Shown piece by piece: positions 17,220 to 26,146 of a DNA stretch of 64,000 nt; position 1 is the stretch's first letter, and each line of letters begins with the position of its first letter. The position numbers and the translations under genes are program-made. This DNA is from Leuconostoc kimchii IMSNU 11154 (GTDB lineage Bacteria > Bacillota > Bacilli > Lactobacillales > Lactobacillaceae), in NCBI RefSeq assembly GCF_000092505.1, contig NC_014136.1, forward strand, positions 1,054,001-1,118,000, written 5' to 3'. Below the pieces are notes generated by a model, which was given only the letters and a program-made list of their open reading frames with translations, was not told the DNA's origin and did no database searches.

Positions 17220-18386
17220 ATGAAACGAACACAACATCGTCGTATGGCATATCATACTTGGACAGGCCTTGTTTTATTGGTGATTTTACTTACTACGCTA
17301 GGCACTGGCACTATGTTTATCGTCAAACATTGGCCGATTAATCGATCAAAAATTGTGAAAAAAAGTAAGCAATCAATTGTGGCGCGTGATGATGAAAAGA
17401 GTGACCTTGATAAAGACATTTTTTTAAAAAATGATGAGTTAGCTGTTAGTTTGAATACGCAATTGAAAACGTCCGGGTACATTGGTACTGCTTTAGTGGT
17501 TCATAACAATCGTGTGATTTTGCAACAAGGTTTTGGTTATGCTGACAAAGCGCAGAATCGTTTGAATAATGCACAATCGCGTTATCAAATTGCATCTATT
17601 CAAAAGGGCTTCACTGCCACGTTAGTCATGCAGCAAATTCGTGCAGGGAAAATAAGTCTCGAAACACCATTGAGTCAGTATTATCCTAATGTGCCCAATG
17701 CTAGCAATATCACTATTCAACAGATGCTGACGATGACAAGTGGGTTAACGCAAAAAGTGAATGCTAAAACATTTACCTCAGAAGCAGATAATGTTCAATT
17801 TGACGCTAATCATACGTTATTATTAGCGTCACACAAGTGGTCTTATCAGGCAGTTAACTATCGCTTGTTAGCTGGTATTTTGATGCAAATTACGCATAAA
17901 ACATATTCAGAATTGTTTAATGATTTTTTTAACAAGCATCACCATCTGAATGTGTCTGACTATAAAACATTTATAACCAATCCGCATCGAACAATTGGTT
18001 ACAAGACTACTGACTATAGTCAGTTCAACAATGATAATCCTGTCGCCTATGCTACCGAAACGGGTACGGGTAACATGGCGATGACAACAGGGATGTTGTA
18101 TCGTTATTATCGTTTGTTAGCAGACCATAAATTGGTTAATGAGCAGCAACTCAATGCTATGTGGCGCCCCGCCGATGGTATGAAATATGCGAGTGGCTTG
18201 TATCATTATGGCGATTACAATACAGGTCATGGTATTATTATGGGATTTGAGTCCACTATAATAGCAACAAATAATGGCCAAGATGCAGTGGTTTTATTGA
18301 GTAACGAACACGAAAAAAGTGCGGGTTGGCAGCCATTGGCTAAAGCACTTTTTGAACAAATGACAGCGATTAAGGTTGTGAAATAA
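17220..18386 (+). CDS. Membrane-anchored serine hydrolase, beta-lactamase/PBP4* fold
   Basis: A 388-residue protein with one N-terminal membrane segment (about residues 15-37, LVLLVILLTTLGTGTMFIV) and no lipobox, so the catalytic domain should be outside. Class C beta-lactamase/AmpH-type motifs are present: SxxK as SIQK (Ser about 125), YxN in YQAVNY (about 209) and a HxG-like HGIIMGFES near the C-terminus. Such proteins act as carboxypeptidases, esterases or peptidases on cell-wall peptides; the exact substrate is unknown. It lies 22 bases after murF, probably in the same transcript, which supports a wall-related job. Confidence 0.85.
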   Translation: MKRTQHRRMAYHTWTGLVLLVILLTTLGTGTMFIVKHWPINRSKIVKKSKQSIVARDDEKSDLDKDIFLKNDELAVSLNTQLKTSGYIGTALVVHNNRVILQQGFGYADKAQNRLNNAQSRYQIASIQKGFTATLVMQQIRAGKISLETPLSQYYPNVPNASNITIQQMLTMTSGLTQKVNAKTFTSEADNVQFDANHTLLLASHKWSYQAVNYRLLAGILMQITHKTYSELFNDFFNKHHHLNVSDYKTFITNPHRTIGYKTTDYSQFNNDNPVAYATETGTGNMAMTTGMLYRYYRLLADHKLVNEQQLNAMWRPADGMKYASGLYHYGDYNTGHGIIMGFESTIIATNNGQDAVVLLSNEHEKSAGWQPLAKALFEQMTAIKVVK

Positions 18387-18429
18387 CTATTAATTGCTTA
18401 CGCGCAAAAGAGCGCAGAGGAGAAAAATT

Positions 18430-20028
18430 TTGAAGTTTAGTGAATTAGGTTTGTCGCAGGATATTTTAGATGCTATTACAACACATGGTTATGTGGAAGC
18501 AACACCAATCCAAGAAAAGACAATTCCGTTAACTTTGTCTGGTAGAGATGTTATTGGACAAGCGCAAACAGGAACTGGTAAAACAGCAGCTTTCGGTTTG
18601 CCAATATTAGAACATATTGATTTAAACAATAAAAATATACAAGCATTAATTGTATCACCAACTCGTGAATTGGCTATTCAAACCGCTGATGAATTAAAGA
18701 AATTGGGTCGTGATAAGCATGTCGATGTACAGGTTGTCTTTGGTGGATCTGATATTCGTCGTCAAATCCAAAATTTGAAGTCACATCCTCAAATTCTTGT
18801 TGGTACACCAGGTCGTTTACTTGACCATATCAACCGTAAGACCGTTAAAATTGACAATGTAAAAACATTAGTATTGGACGAAGCTGATGAAATGTTAAAC
18901 ATGGGCTTCTTGGAAGATATTGAATCAATTATTAAGAATACCCCTGCTGATCGTCAAACACTACTATTTTCAGCAACGATGCCACCAGCAATTAAGCGCA
19001 TCGGTGTTAAGTTCATGACAAATCCTGAGCATATTCAAATTGAAGCAAAAGAATTAACAACTGATTTAGTTGATCAATACTTTGTTCGTATGCGCGAAAA
19101 TGAAAAGTTTGATACCATGACACGTATTTTTGATGTGCAAGCACCAAAGTTAGCGATTGTCTTTGGCCGAACAAAGCGTCGCGTTGAGGAATTATCACGT
19201 GGATTAGAAGCACGTGGTTATCATGCAGCTGGATTGCACGGTGATTTGACACAACAGATGCGTTCGCGTGTTTTGGCACAATTTAAGTCACATGAAATCA
19301 ACATATTGGTTGCGACTGATGTAGCAGCACGTGGCTTAGATGTTAAAGACGTTTCCCACGTTTATAATTTTGATATTCCACAAGACCCTGAATCATATGT
19401 CCACCGTATTGGACGTACTGGACGTGCTGGAGCAAAGGGTGTGTCTGTCACACTTGTTGCGCCAAATGAAATGGATTACTTACGTGCCGTTGAAGACTTA
19501 ACAAAAAAGCGTATGACAGCACTTGAACCAGCTTCTTTGCAAGAAGCACGTGTTGGTAAAATAAAGAATGCTGCGGGCGAAGTTGACCAAATTGTTAATG
19601 CTGTAGATGTTAAAGACATTCAATCAGAAGTTGATAAGTTGACGTCAAAGTATTCATCTGAACAGTTAGCAGCTGCATTATTGTCTTCTGTTGCTGATTT
19701 AGAGAAGCAAAACACACCTGTTGAAATTACACGTGAACGTCCATTACCACGTCGTCGTGGTGGTAGCGGCGGATCACGTAATGGTGGTGGCGATCGTCGT
19801 CGTGGTGGAAACGGTGGTGGTTACCGTGGTAATCGTGATCGTCGCGGTAATGGGGAATCATCGCGTAACGGCGGTGGGCAACGTCGTTCAGGTCGTGATG
19901 GTGGTTCTGCAAGTAGCGAACGTCGTTTTGGTGATTACAAACGTCGTGATGGCCGTTCTACTGAACGTCATTCAAATGGTGGTGCACCTCGTCAACGTCG
20001 TGAATTTACCGTACGTGAGAAAGATTAA
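18430..20028 (+). CDS. cshA: DEAD-box ATP-dependent RNA helicase with RGG-rich tail
   Basis: A 532-residue helicase. Motif Q and Walker A (AQTGTGKT, about residues 48-55), PTRELA, DEAD (DEADEMLNMGFL, about 150-153), SATMPP and the C-terminal helicase motifs HGDLTQQMR, ATDVAARGLD and HRIGRTGRAG are all in order. From about residue 440 the tail is rich in Arg and Gly (RRRGGSGGSRNGG...), an RNA-binding extension. The family unwinds RNA in the degradosome, cold adaptation and ribosome assembly. The start is TTG at 18430, behind AGAGGAG, which gives the family N-terminus MKFSELGLSQDIL; the in-frame ATG/TTG starts at 18394 overlap noncoding spacer. Confidence 0.95.
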   Translation: MKFSELGLSQDILDAITTHGYVEATPIQEKTIPLTLSGRDVIGQAQTGTGKTAAFGLPILEHIDLNNKNIQALIVSPTRELAIQTADELKKLGRDKHVDVQVVFGGSDIRRQIQNLKSHPQILVGTPGRLLDHINRKTVKIDNVKTLVLDEADEMLNMGFLEDIESIIKNTPADRQTLLFSATMPPAIKRIGVKFMTNPEHIQIEAKELTTDLVDQYFVRMRENEKFDTMTRIFDVQAPKLAIVFGRTKRRVEELSRGLEARGYHAAGLHGDLTQQMRSRVLAQFKSHEINILVATDVAARGLDVKDVSHVYNFDIPQDPESYVHRIGRTGRAGAKGVSVTLVAPNEMDYLRAVEDLTKKRMTALEPASLQEARVGKIKNAAGEVDQIVNAVDVKDIQSEVDKLTSKYSSEQLAAALLSSVADLEKQNTPVEITRERPLPRRRGGSGGSRNGGGDRRRGGNGGGYRGNRDRRGNGESSRNGGGQRRSGRDGGSASSERRFGDYKRRDGRSTERHSNGGAPRQRREFTVREKD

Positions 20029-20101
20029 TGATATTTTTGTTGTTTAGTGGCTATTCAATTGAATAGTCACTAAGCATACGATAGTTAAATATATACGATG
20101 A

Positions 20102-20132
20102 AACCGTCCAAAACAAAATTTGGATGGTTTTT
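20102..20132 (+). terminator. Terminator after cshA
   Basis: AACCGTCCAA / TTGGATGGTT is a 10-bp stem with one G-U pair, followed by T5. A second small dyad, GTGGCTATTC / GAATAGTCAC (20047-20070), precedes it. Confidence 0.8.
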
Positions 20133-20169
20133 CGTTACAGTTATAACTAATAAATTATGGAGCAAGTTA

Positions 20170-21351
20170 ATGAAAACAGTTGAAGAGGCAATCCAATTTA
20201 TACACAGTCGACCAAAGGGCGGCAAAAAAGAATCAATGGATCGTATGTATGATTTACTTGGTGCTTTAGATAATCCTCAAAACAGATTACCACCAGCTAT
20301 TCATGTAACAGGCACAAATGGTAAAGGATCAGTTTCTACCATGGTAAGCAACATTTTGCGTGTGGCAGGATATCAAACTGGTTTATATATGTCACCGTAT
20401 ATTACTAATTTTCGTGAACGGATACAAATTAATAATCAACTGATTTCTAAAACTGACCTAGTGACTACCACAAAAGAAGTGGCTGATTGTTTAAACATAT
20501 TAGATCAGAAGCTAGCGCCAGATATACCTACTGAGTTTGAGGTATTAACGGCTATTATGTTGACCTACTTTTCAAAAAAAGAATTAGATGCCATTGTGAT
20601 TGAGGTGGGCATCGGGGGTCAATTAGATTCAACTAATGTGATGAAACAGACAAAAGTGGCAGTCATTACAAGTGTTGGTTTGGATCACCAAGCTTTGTTA
20701 GGTCATACAATCTCGGAAATTGCTTGGCAAAAAGCAGGAATTATTCAAGATGATAGTTCAGTGGTTATTGGTGATCTACCTGAAGAGGCGCAATTAGTCG
20801 TTGCTAGTCGTTCAAAAAGCCCTTTGATTAGAGGGGAAATTGGTGTATTTGAGCAAGGCTTACCGGGTCATTACCAAATTCAAAACACTGCAACGGCTGT
20901 GGCAGCGGTTAATGCGTTTGATAACAGAATTACGCCTGAACAAATCAGTAAAGGTCTAGACGATAGTCAACTAGCAGCCCGTTTTGAACGTGTTAAGCCT
21001 GGTGTACTAATTGATGGCGCACATAATGCACAAGGCTTAAAAAAATTATATGAATCTCTTAACACAGAAACCTACCAAGAAAAAACGGTTACTTTGATTA
21101 TTGGCAGTTTGATGGACAAAAATGTGGTATTAGAGTTTGACGAAATTCTAAAAAATCACAGATTTCAAATAATATTAGTACCATTTGTTGGCCCAAACGG
21201 GCGCCATAGTTTGAATATAGATTCAGTTGCCAAAAAATATGGCATTTCGACAGCATCTAGTTGGCGTGAGGCTTACCAGCAACACCAAGCTGATATTGTA
21301 GTTTTCACAGGGTCATTATATTTTGTTAGTCAGGTGCGAGGAGAAATATGA
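20170..21351 (+). CDS. folC: Folylpolyglutamate synthase / dihydrofolate synthase
   Basis: A 393-residue Mur-ligase-like enzyme that adds glutamate to folates (and, if bifunctional, to dihydropteroate). The signature IHVTGTNGKGSV is at about residues 44-55 (P-loop GTNGKGS), YMSPYITNFRERI and VEVGIGGQLDSTNV are typical, and the C-terminal domain has LIDGAHNAQGL. The ATG at 20170 is chosen for the GGAGCAAG ribosome site and the family N-terminus MKTVEEAIQFI; an in-frame ATG at 20098 lies inside the terminator region. The last 4 bases overlap the start of the MFS gene (ATGA), so the two are translationally coupled. Confidence 0.95.
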   Translation: MKTVEEAIQFIHSRPKGGKKESMDRMYDLLGALDNPQNRLPPAIHVTGTNGKGSVSTMVSNILRVAGYQTGLYMSPYITNFRERIQINNQLISKTDLVTTTKEVADCLNILDQKLAPDIPTEFEVLTAIMLTYFSKKELDAIVIEVGIGGQLDSTNVMKQTKVAVITSVGLDHQALLGHTISEIAWQKAGIIQDDSSVVIGDLPEEAQLVVASRSKSPLIRGEIGVFEQGLPGHYQIQNTATAVAAVNAFDNRITPEQISKGLDDSQLAARFERVKPGVLIDGAHNAQGLKKLYESLNTETYQEKTVTLIIGSLMDKNVVLEFDEILKNHRFQIILVPFVGPNGRHSLNIDSVAKKYGISTASSWREAYQQHQADIVVFTGSLYFVSQVRGEI

Positions 21352-22748
21352 AACAATTAGATAAAAGATTATCCCCACGTTTAATTTTAAGTGTTTTAGC
21401 TATTGGGTTGCTGGGATTTTCAGACATTATGTTAGAAACAGCTTTAAATGTCAGTTTTCCACAACTTATGGTTGAATTTAATGTGACATCTAGCACAGTA
21501 CAGTGGTTAACGTCAGGCGTTATCTTGCTCACAAGTATGGTTGTTATTCTATCGCCGTGGTTGAAAAAGCGATTTACAAATAGAAGTCAATTTATGGTAG
21601 CGACAATCATTTCCATTATTGGTGTTTTAATTGACGCGTTAAGTGGTGATTTTGGGTTTACATTGTTTGGACGTCTATTACAAGGTATTGGTGGTGGTGT
21701 CGGGTTACCGTTGATGTATAATGTTATTTTTGAACAAGTGCCTGAAAGCAAGCGAGGCTCAATGGTAGGGTTGGGATCATTGATCATATCGTTTGCACCA
21801 GCTCTTGGTCCAGCGTTTGGTGGTTACCTAACTCAAAATTTTGGTTGGCATACCGTTTTTTGGGTGGTGCTACCGGTACAAATTGGGTCATTGATTCTTG
21901 GCTGGTTTACGATTCGTCAGGTGTCAAATTTGACTAAAGAAAGGCTAGATGTCATTGGTTGGCTACTTTTGAGTGCTTTTTTCGTAGCAGGTATCTTTGT
22001 CATTGAACGCATTAGTACACATGGCATTGCAAATACAATGAGTATTGTATTGCTTATGATCATGTTTGGGGGTATTGCTGGCTATCTAGCTTATGCTCGA
22101 GTCGCTGAGAATCCGCTCTTAAATCTAGATATTTTTAAATTTAGCGTATTTTCGTTAAGTATTGTGGCATCTTTTATCATTCAGGTTGTGAATTTGACAT
22201 TTAATTACGCTGTACCAATGATATTACAAATTGTGTTACTCAAAAATTCTCAAGTTGCTGGATTAGCATTATTACCTGGTGCAATAGGCTATGCATTAAT
22301 GGCTATTATTTCGGGTCGAATGTACGATCGTTATGGCGCCAAATTGCCACTCACTATTGGTTTAATGCTTATGATTACTGGAACTATACTGATGTCTACT
22401 GTGCCTATCAGTTTATATGGCATGACCATTAGTTTTATGGTTATACAGCTAGGTGCTGGTTTTTGGTTTGGTAATAACATGACACATGCTGTTAGTCGTG
22501 TGCCAGTTCATTATCAGAGCGCTGGTAATTCAATTTTTGCAGCTACAAATAATTATTCAGCTGCAGTGGGCATTGCGCTTGCAGCAGGTATTATTGCAAC
22601 TTTTCAAAATAACACGAGTACAATAGGACATCTAGTCTCAGCAACGCGTCTTGGTGCCATTTGGTTATTTAGAACAGATGTGATTTTAATTGGATTGGCG
22701 ACATTTTTATCAATTCGTGCTTTACTGATTGTGAAAAAAAAGCGGTAA
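21348..22748 (+). CDS. MFS drug:H+ antiporter-like transporter (DHA2 family, 14 membrane helices)
   Basis: A 466-residue major facilitator with about 14 hydrophobic helices. The motif A-like region WLKKRFTNRSQ and motif C-like GPAFGGYLTQNFGWHTVFWV indicate the EmrB/QacA (DHA2) drug-exporter group. It resembles LmrB-like proteins of lactic acid bacteria. The substrate is unknown. Its start codon overlaps the folC stop by 4 bases behind GCGAGGAG, which is unusual company for a folate enzyme but suggests constitutive coexpression. No dedicated regulator is adjacent. Confidence 0.9.
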   Translation: MKQLDKRLSPRLILSVLAIGLLGFSDIMLETALNVSFPQLMVEFNVTSSTVQWLTSGVILLTSMVVILSPWLKKRFTNRSQFMVATIISIIGVLIDALSGDFGFTLFGRLLQGIGGGVGLPLMYNVIFEQVPESKRGSMVGLGSLIISFAPALGPAFGGYLTQNFGWHTVFWVVLPVQIGSLILGWFTIRQVSNLTKERLDVIGWLLLSAFFVAGIFVIERISTHGIANTMSIVLLMIMFGGIAGYLAYARVAENPLLNLDIFKFSVFSLSIVASFIIQVVNLTFNYAVPMILQIVLLKNSQVAGLALLPGAIGYALMAIISGRMYDRYGAKLPLTIGLMLMITGTILMSTVPISLYGMTISFMVIQLGAGFWFGNNMTHAVSRVPVHYQSAGNSIFAATNNYSAAVGIALAAGIIATFQNNTSTIGHLVSATRLGAIWLFRTDVILIGLATFLSIRALLIVKKKR

Positions 22749-22776
22749 TCACGTATCATCTTGACAGAGGTGAGAA

Positions 22777-23388
22777 ATGACTTTAAATGATCAAATCAAA
22801 AAATATTATGCTGTTTTTGGTAAAAATGGCGAGAAGGCTGTGCATGATTTGCGGCGTTACTTTCCAAATGACTATGATTTAAACGAAATAACACATGATG
22901 TTGGTGAAGATTTTATAGCACAGAATCCGACACATAATAAAGCGTTGTTAATTGGCGTTGCCATCGGGAAACGTATTGCTGTTACAACACGTCCAAAGTT
23001 ATTAAGCGCTAAGTTTTCTGAAGAAATTGGTGATTATGCACAACGTAAGTTAGGGCATTTGCCCCAAGAACAGTTATGTATTGCGCTGCTTGATGCGCAA
23101 CTCAATGTTATTGGTTGGGAAACAGTGTTCGTGGGCACACTGACACACGTTCAAGCATCACCACGTGAAATCTTCCAACGTGTTTTACAGGCAAATGCTT
23201 TAGGATTTATGATTGTACACAATCATCCAAGTGGGAACCTTAAACCTTCAGATGCAGATATCCAATTTAGCCAACGTTTGAAAGTTTTGGGTGAGCAAAT
23301 GGCTTCACCAATGTTTGATTCTTTTATTGTCACACGCGATAGTTATTGGAGTATGTCAGAAAATAATCAATTAAAAGGTCTGGTATAA
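22777..23388 (+). CDS. radC: RadC-family JAB-domain protein
   Basis: A 203-residue protein, slightly short for RadC (about 220). The C-terminal JAB/MPN domain keeps the zinc motif VHNHPSGNLKPSDAD (HNHPSG at about 148-153) and the upstream Glu region. The N-terminal helix-hairpin-helix region seen in many RadC proteins is not obvious. The DNA-repair role historically assigned to RadC is doubtful, and the enzymatic substrate is unknown. It has the ribosome site AGAGGTGAG and lies 29 bases after the MFS gene, ending at a strong terminator. Confidence 0.93.
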   Translation: MTLNDQIKKYYAVFGKNGEKAVHDLRRYFPNDYDLNEITHDVGEDFIAQNPTHNKALLIGVAIGKRIAVTTRPKLLSAKFSEEIGDYAQRKLGHLPQEQLCIALLDAQLNVIGWETVFVGTLTHVQASPREIFQRVLQANALGFMIVHNHPSGNLKPSDADIQFSQRLKVLGEQMASPMFDSFIVTRDSYWSMSENNQLKGLV

Positions 23389-23390
23389 GT

Positions 23391-23430
23391 AAAAAAGCTT
23401 TTACTGGTTTATGCCAGTAAAGGCTTTTTT
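23391..23430 (+). terminator. Terminator after radC
   Basis: AAAAAAGCTTTTACTGG pairs with CCAGTAAAGGCTTTTTT around a short loop and ends in T6. Its symmetry means it could also serve the minus-strand gene that ends nearby. Confidence 0.9.
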
Positions 23431-23459
23431 ACGCAAAGTATGAATATGAAATAGACACA

Positions 23460-23741
23460 CTATGCCATAGCGAGAAAGAAAATTAATAGCGAGAAGACAA
23501 TACGGATAATTAAATGGTAGGTTGACACTTTACCATTTAATATGAGGCCATTGTTTATTGCAGTTAAAATTGCTAGGATTAAGCTGATGGCGAGCCATAA
23601 AGGATACACAAGTGACAAGTATAGCATTGTGATGGCTAATATATTGAGAAATGTGAGCCAAGCAGGTAATTGCTTGCGAGCCGAAAATAGTGCTAGGCTT
23701 GTTAATGTTGCGTAGAGAAAAATTAAGATTGAAATTGTCAT
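23460..23741 (-). CDS. Small membrane protein of unknown function
   Basis: A 93-residue hydrophobic protein with three or four predicted membrane segments (ISILIFLYATLTSLALFSA, WLTFLNILAITMLYLSLVY, PLWLAISLILAILTAIN, IIRIVFSLLIFFLAMA). I do not recognise a family. It is judged real because a good Shine-Dalgarno (AAGGTGG) sits 7 bases before its ATG and because it is divergent from, and 68 bases from, a MerR-type regulator with dyads between them. This is the usual layout of a regulator and its target. It may sense or relieve membrane or drug stress, which is inference. Confidence 0.75.
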   Translation of the reverse strand: MTISILIFLYATLTSLALFSARKQLPAWLTFLNILAITMLYLSLVYPLWLAISLILAILTAINNGLILNGKVSTYHLIIRIVFSLLIFFLAMA

Positions 23742-23756
23742 TGAATTACCACCTTT

Positions 23757-23794
23757 TTGTGTTATATTTATTTAAACACAAGGGGTGGACCCCT
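23757..23794. promoter_or_regulatory. Dyad pair in the MerR/membrane protein divergent region
   Basis: TTGTGTT (23757-23763) / AACACAA (23775-23781) is a 7-bp inverted repeat with an 11-base spacer. It is immediately followed by AGGGG-TGGA-CCCCT (23781-23794). The second is typical in size and style of MerR-family operators and lies directly before the regulator's ribosome site. Confidence 0.6.
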
Positions 23795-23809
23795 GCACAA
23801 GGAGAAACG

Positions 23810-24151
23810 ATGTTCTTGATCAAAACAAGGTCAACAAGAGATACTGTACGATTTTATATTGAACAGGGGTTATTAACACCATCTAAAAAAGCAGGCAAGT
23901 ACAATTTCACAGATCAGTCGGTCGATGATTATCAAGAAATTATTGCGCTTAAACAGATGGGATTATCAATATCAGCTATTAAAGCGATAAAAAAAATGCA
24001 TGATGAAGGTTGTGGCACCTCTGAACAGCGGCAACAAAATACGATCATTATATCTGAAGCATTAGATAACGTTGCCACTGAATTGGCTGTTTTAAATGAC
24101 AGAAAGAAACGTTTAATTGCAATGAAAGAACAATTGGAAAAAACGATGTAA
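23810..24151 (+). CDS. MerR-family transcriptional regulator
   Basis: A 113-residue MerR-type regulator. The N-terminal winged helix-turn-helix is recognisable (TRDTVRFYIEQGLLTPSKKAGKYNFTDQSV), followed by LKQMGLSISAIKAIKK and a C-terminal coiled coil used for dimerisation (LDNVATELAVLNDRKKRLIAMKEQLEKTM). A single Cys (DEGCGTSEQ) at the hinge is a possible effector contact, but no metal-binding Cys set is present. The ATG at 23810 is chosen because AAGGAG lies 6 bases upstream; the longer frame has no ribosome site. It is divergent from a small membrane protein, the most likely target, plus itself. Confidence 0.88.
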   Translation: MFLIKTRSTRDTVRFYIEQGLLTPSKKAGKYNFTDQSVDDYQEIIALKQMGLSISAIKAIKKMHDEGCGTSEQRQQNTIIISEALDNVATELAVLNDRKKRLIAMKEQLEKTM

Positions 24152-24187
24152 TTAAATTATTATCGGGATATGTTTGTCATACTTTTT

Positions 24188-24216
24188 TTGTTATGAGAAA
24201 ACTGGTAGAATAGAAT
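24188..24216 (+). promoter_or_regulatory. Probable tgt promoter
   Basis: TTGTTA (24188-24193), a 17-base spacer and TAGAAT (24211-24216). Confidence 0.55.
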
Positions 24217-24247
24217 GGACTGAAATTGTACAATAAACGAGGAAAAA

Positions 24248-25465
24248 ATGACAGATAAAAAACCAGCAGTATGGTATGAACATCTCCATACTGAAAAACA
24301 TACAGGTGCACGTCGTGGTCGTATTCATACACCACATGGCACCTTTGAAACACCGATGTTTATGCCTGTTGGTACCCAAGGTGCTGTAAAGGGTGTGGGC
24401 ACACGAGAATTAAAGGAAATTGGGTCGCAATTTATTTTAAGTAATACATATCATTTATGGGTGCGTCCAGGAGATGAATTGATTGCTCAAGCTGGTGGTT
24501 TACATAAGTATATGGGATGGGACCAAGCAATTTTAACAGATTCTGGCGGCTTCCAAGTGTTCTCATTATCTGATGCGCGTAAGTTGCAAGAAGAAGGCGT
24601 GACTTTCCAGAATCACGTTAATGGTGATAAAATGTTTTTATCACCTGAAGTTGCCATGCGTATTCAAAATAATTTGGGCTCTGATGTCATGATGCAACTT
24701 GACGAAGCGATTCCATATTTTGAAACATATGATTATATCAAAAATTCAATGCAACGCTCTTTACGATGGGCTGAGCGAGCGCAGGTTGCACATAAAAACC
24801 CAGATTCGCAAGGTCTGTTTGGTATTGTTCAAGGTGCTGGATTTAAAGCGCTACGTACAGAATCGGCCAATGGTTTAGTTGGCATGGATTTGCCAGGTTA
24901 TGCAGTTGGTGGGTTGTCTGTTGGTGAGTCGAAGCTTGAAATGAATCGCGTGCTAGATTTTACAATGCCGTTGTTACCTGAAGACAAACCGAGATATTTG
25001 ATGGGTGTGGCTGCGCCAGATTCGTTAATTGATGGTGTCATCCGCGGTGTGGACATGTTTGACTCTGTTTTGCCAACACGTATCGCTCGGAAAGGCACTT
25101 TAATGACGCGACGTGGCCGGGTGGTTATTAAAAACTCAAAGTATAAAAATGATTTTACACCTTTAGATCCAGATTTGAGTTATTATTCACCAAACCAAAT
25201 CAGAACAACACAGTTTGGCAATCAAGCACAATTTGACAATCCATCATATAATCCCTTTGGGAATTTAACACGTTCTTATTTACATCATCTATTTAATGCT
25301 AATGAAATATTGGGCGCACAATTAGCTTCACAACACAACCTGCGTTTTCTATTACAATTTATGGAAGATATGCGAACTGCGATTGAAAATGATGAATTAC
25401 TCGAATTTCGTGAGACAGTCATGGAAGAGTATGGTTATAACAAACCAAATGCGCGTTTATTTTAA
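24248..25465 (+). CDS. tgt: tRNA-guanine transglycosylase lacking the zinc cysteines
   Basis: A 405-residue Tgt, longer than the usual 370-380, which exchanges G34 of GUN-anticodon tRNAs for a queuosine precursor. The catalytic regions [13 protein letters not shown] (Asp about 98) and [17 protein letters not shown] are intact, as are FGIVQGAG and [10 protein letters not shown]. The C-terminal zinc site, normally DP-x-C-x-C-x2-C followed by His, reads [15 protein letters not shown] and then about 20 extra residues rich in Asn, Gln and Phe before [14 protein letters not shown]. All three Cys ligands are missing; only the His remains. The good ribosome site ACGAGGA makes the start clear. It is followed by yajC, as often in bacteria. 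Confidence 0.95.
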   Translation: MTDKKPAVWYEHLHTEKHTGARRGRIHTPHGTFETPMFMPVGTQGAVKGVGTRELKEIGSQFILSNTYHLWVRPGDELIAQAGGLHKYMGWDQAILTDSGGFQVFSLSDARKLQEEGVTFQNHVNGDKMFLSPEVAMRIQNNLGSDVMMQLDEAIPYFETYDYIKNSMQRSLRWAERAQVAHKNPDSQGLFGIVQGAGFKALRTESANGLVGMDLPGYAVGGLSVGESKLEMNRVLDFTMPLLPEDKPRYLMGVAAPDSLIDGVIRGVDMFDSVLPTRIARKGTLMTRRGRVVIKNSKYKNDFTPLDPDLSYYSPNQIRTTQFGNQAQFDNPSYNPFGNLTRSYLHHLFNANEILGAQLASQHNLRFLLQFMEDMRTAIENDELLEFRETVMEEYGYNKPNARLF

Positions 25466-25551
25466 ATTAATAAACAATAGTTTGATATAATTAAAGTAGA
25501 ATGTTTGTCAAAAATAGGCAAACATAGTTAAGAAAGTAGGAAATCGTTATT

Positions 25552-25923
25552 ATGAATATCAATTTAATTCTCCCAATCGTTGTTATTGTTGGTATGTTGT
25601 GGTTTATGAGCCGTCAACAGAAAAAACAACGCGCGGCACAAGAGGAACGTCAAAATAGTTTGGAACAAGGTTCAGAAATTGTGACAATTGGTGGTTTACA
25701 TGCGATTGTTGACAGCGTTGACAGTGTGAATAAAACTGTTGATCTTGATGCGGAAGGCGTTATTTTAACGTATGATATGGCAGCTATTCGAACAATCAAG
25801 CCTAAGGCAAATACAACAGATCCTAAACCAGCTGTTGAAGATTTGAAGCCTGCTGATAGTGAGGACAAAGAAGAGACAGTTGAAAAAATCACTGTTGATT
25901 CCGATAAGCCTTCAGAAAAATAA
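25552..25923 (+). CDS. yajC: Preprotein translocase subunit YajC
   Basis: A 123-residue protein with one N-terminal membrane helix (INLILPIVVIVGMLWFMSRQQKKQ), the YajC core (EERQNSLEQGSEIVTIGGLHAIVDSVD) and an acidic, Lys/Asp/Glu-rich tail from about residue 85. YajC associates with SecDF and the Sec translocon. It has the ribosome site AGTAGGA. An imperfect hairpin, ATGTTTG / CAAACAT (25501-25525), lies in the spacer after tgt. The tail is longer than in many family members. Confidence 0.95.
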   Translation: MNINLILPIVVIVGMLWFMSRQQKKQRAAQEERQNSLEQGSEIVTIGGLHAIVDSVDSVNKTVDLDAEGVILTYDMAAIRTIKPKANTTDPKPAVEDLKPADSEDKEETVEKITVDSDKPSEK

Positions 25924-25930
25924 ATTGCTT

Positions 25931-25953
25931 AAGAGCTGTAGTAGCTCTTTTTT
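25931..25953 (+). terminator. Terminator after yajC
   Basis: AAGAGCT / AGCTCTT with a 5-base loop, then T6. Confidence 0.88.
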
Positions 25954-26089
25954 AGTAGAAACAACTAATATGACTTACAAATAATGTCAAATTAACAAGG
26001 TGTGACTTATTATAAAATTAATGAGTATATGGTTGTGCGTGCACCTATGATAAAAGTCGTGTATGATAAGAATAACGATTTTTAAGTAG

Positions 26090-26127
26090 AAGGAGGAAAG
26101 CGTTTGTTTATGATGACAATCATCTAA
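26090..26127 (+). other. Strong Shine-Dalgarno followed by a 7-codon micro-ORF (leader of the HD hydrolase gene)
   Basis: AAGGAGG (26090-26096) is followed after 7 bases by TTG-TTT-ATG-ATG-ACA-ATC-ATC-TAA (26104-26127), encoding about MFMMTII. GATGA / TCATC forms a short stem inside it. The structural gene begins 19 bases after this stop without its own ribosome site, so coupled re-initiation is plausible. Confidence 0.4.
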
Positions 26128-26146
26128 GGTAATTGTTAACTATCAA

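Noticed and set aside
19721..20047. Val-rich and His/Asp-rich open frames on both strands over the cshA tail
   Set aside because: They are alternate-frame readings of the repetitive CGT/GGT codons of the Arg-Gly tail, with no ribosome site.
26034..26085. Small ORFs between yajC and the HD gene (for example MIKVVYDKNNDF)
   Set aside because: No ribosome site and no recognisable protein; treated as noncoding leader.
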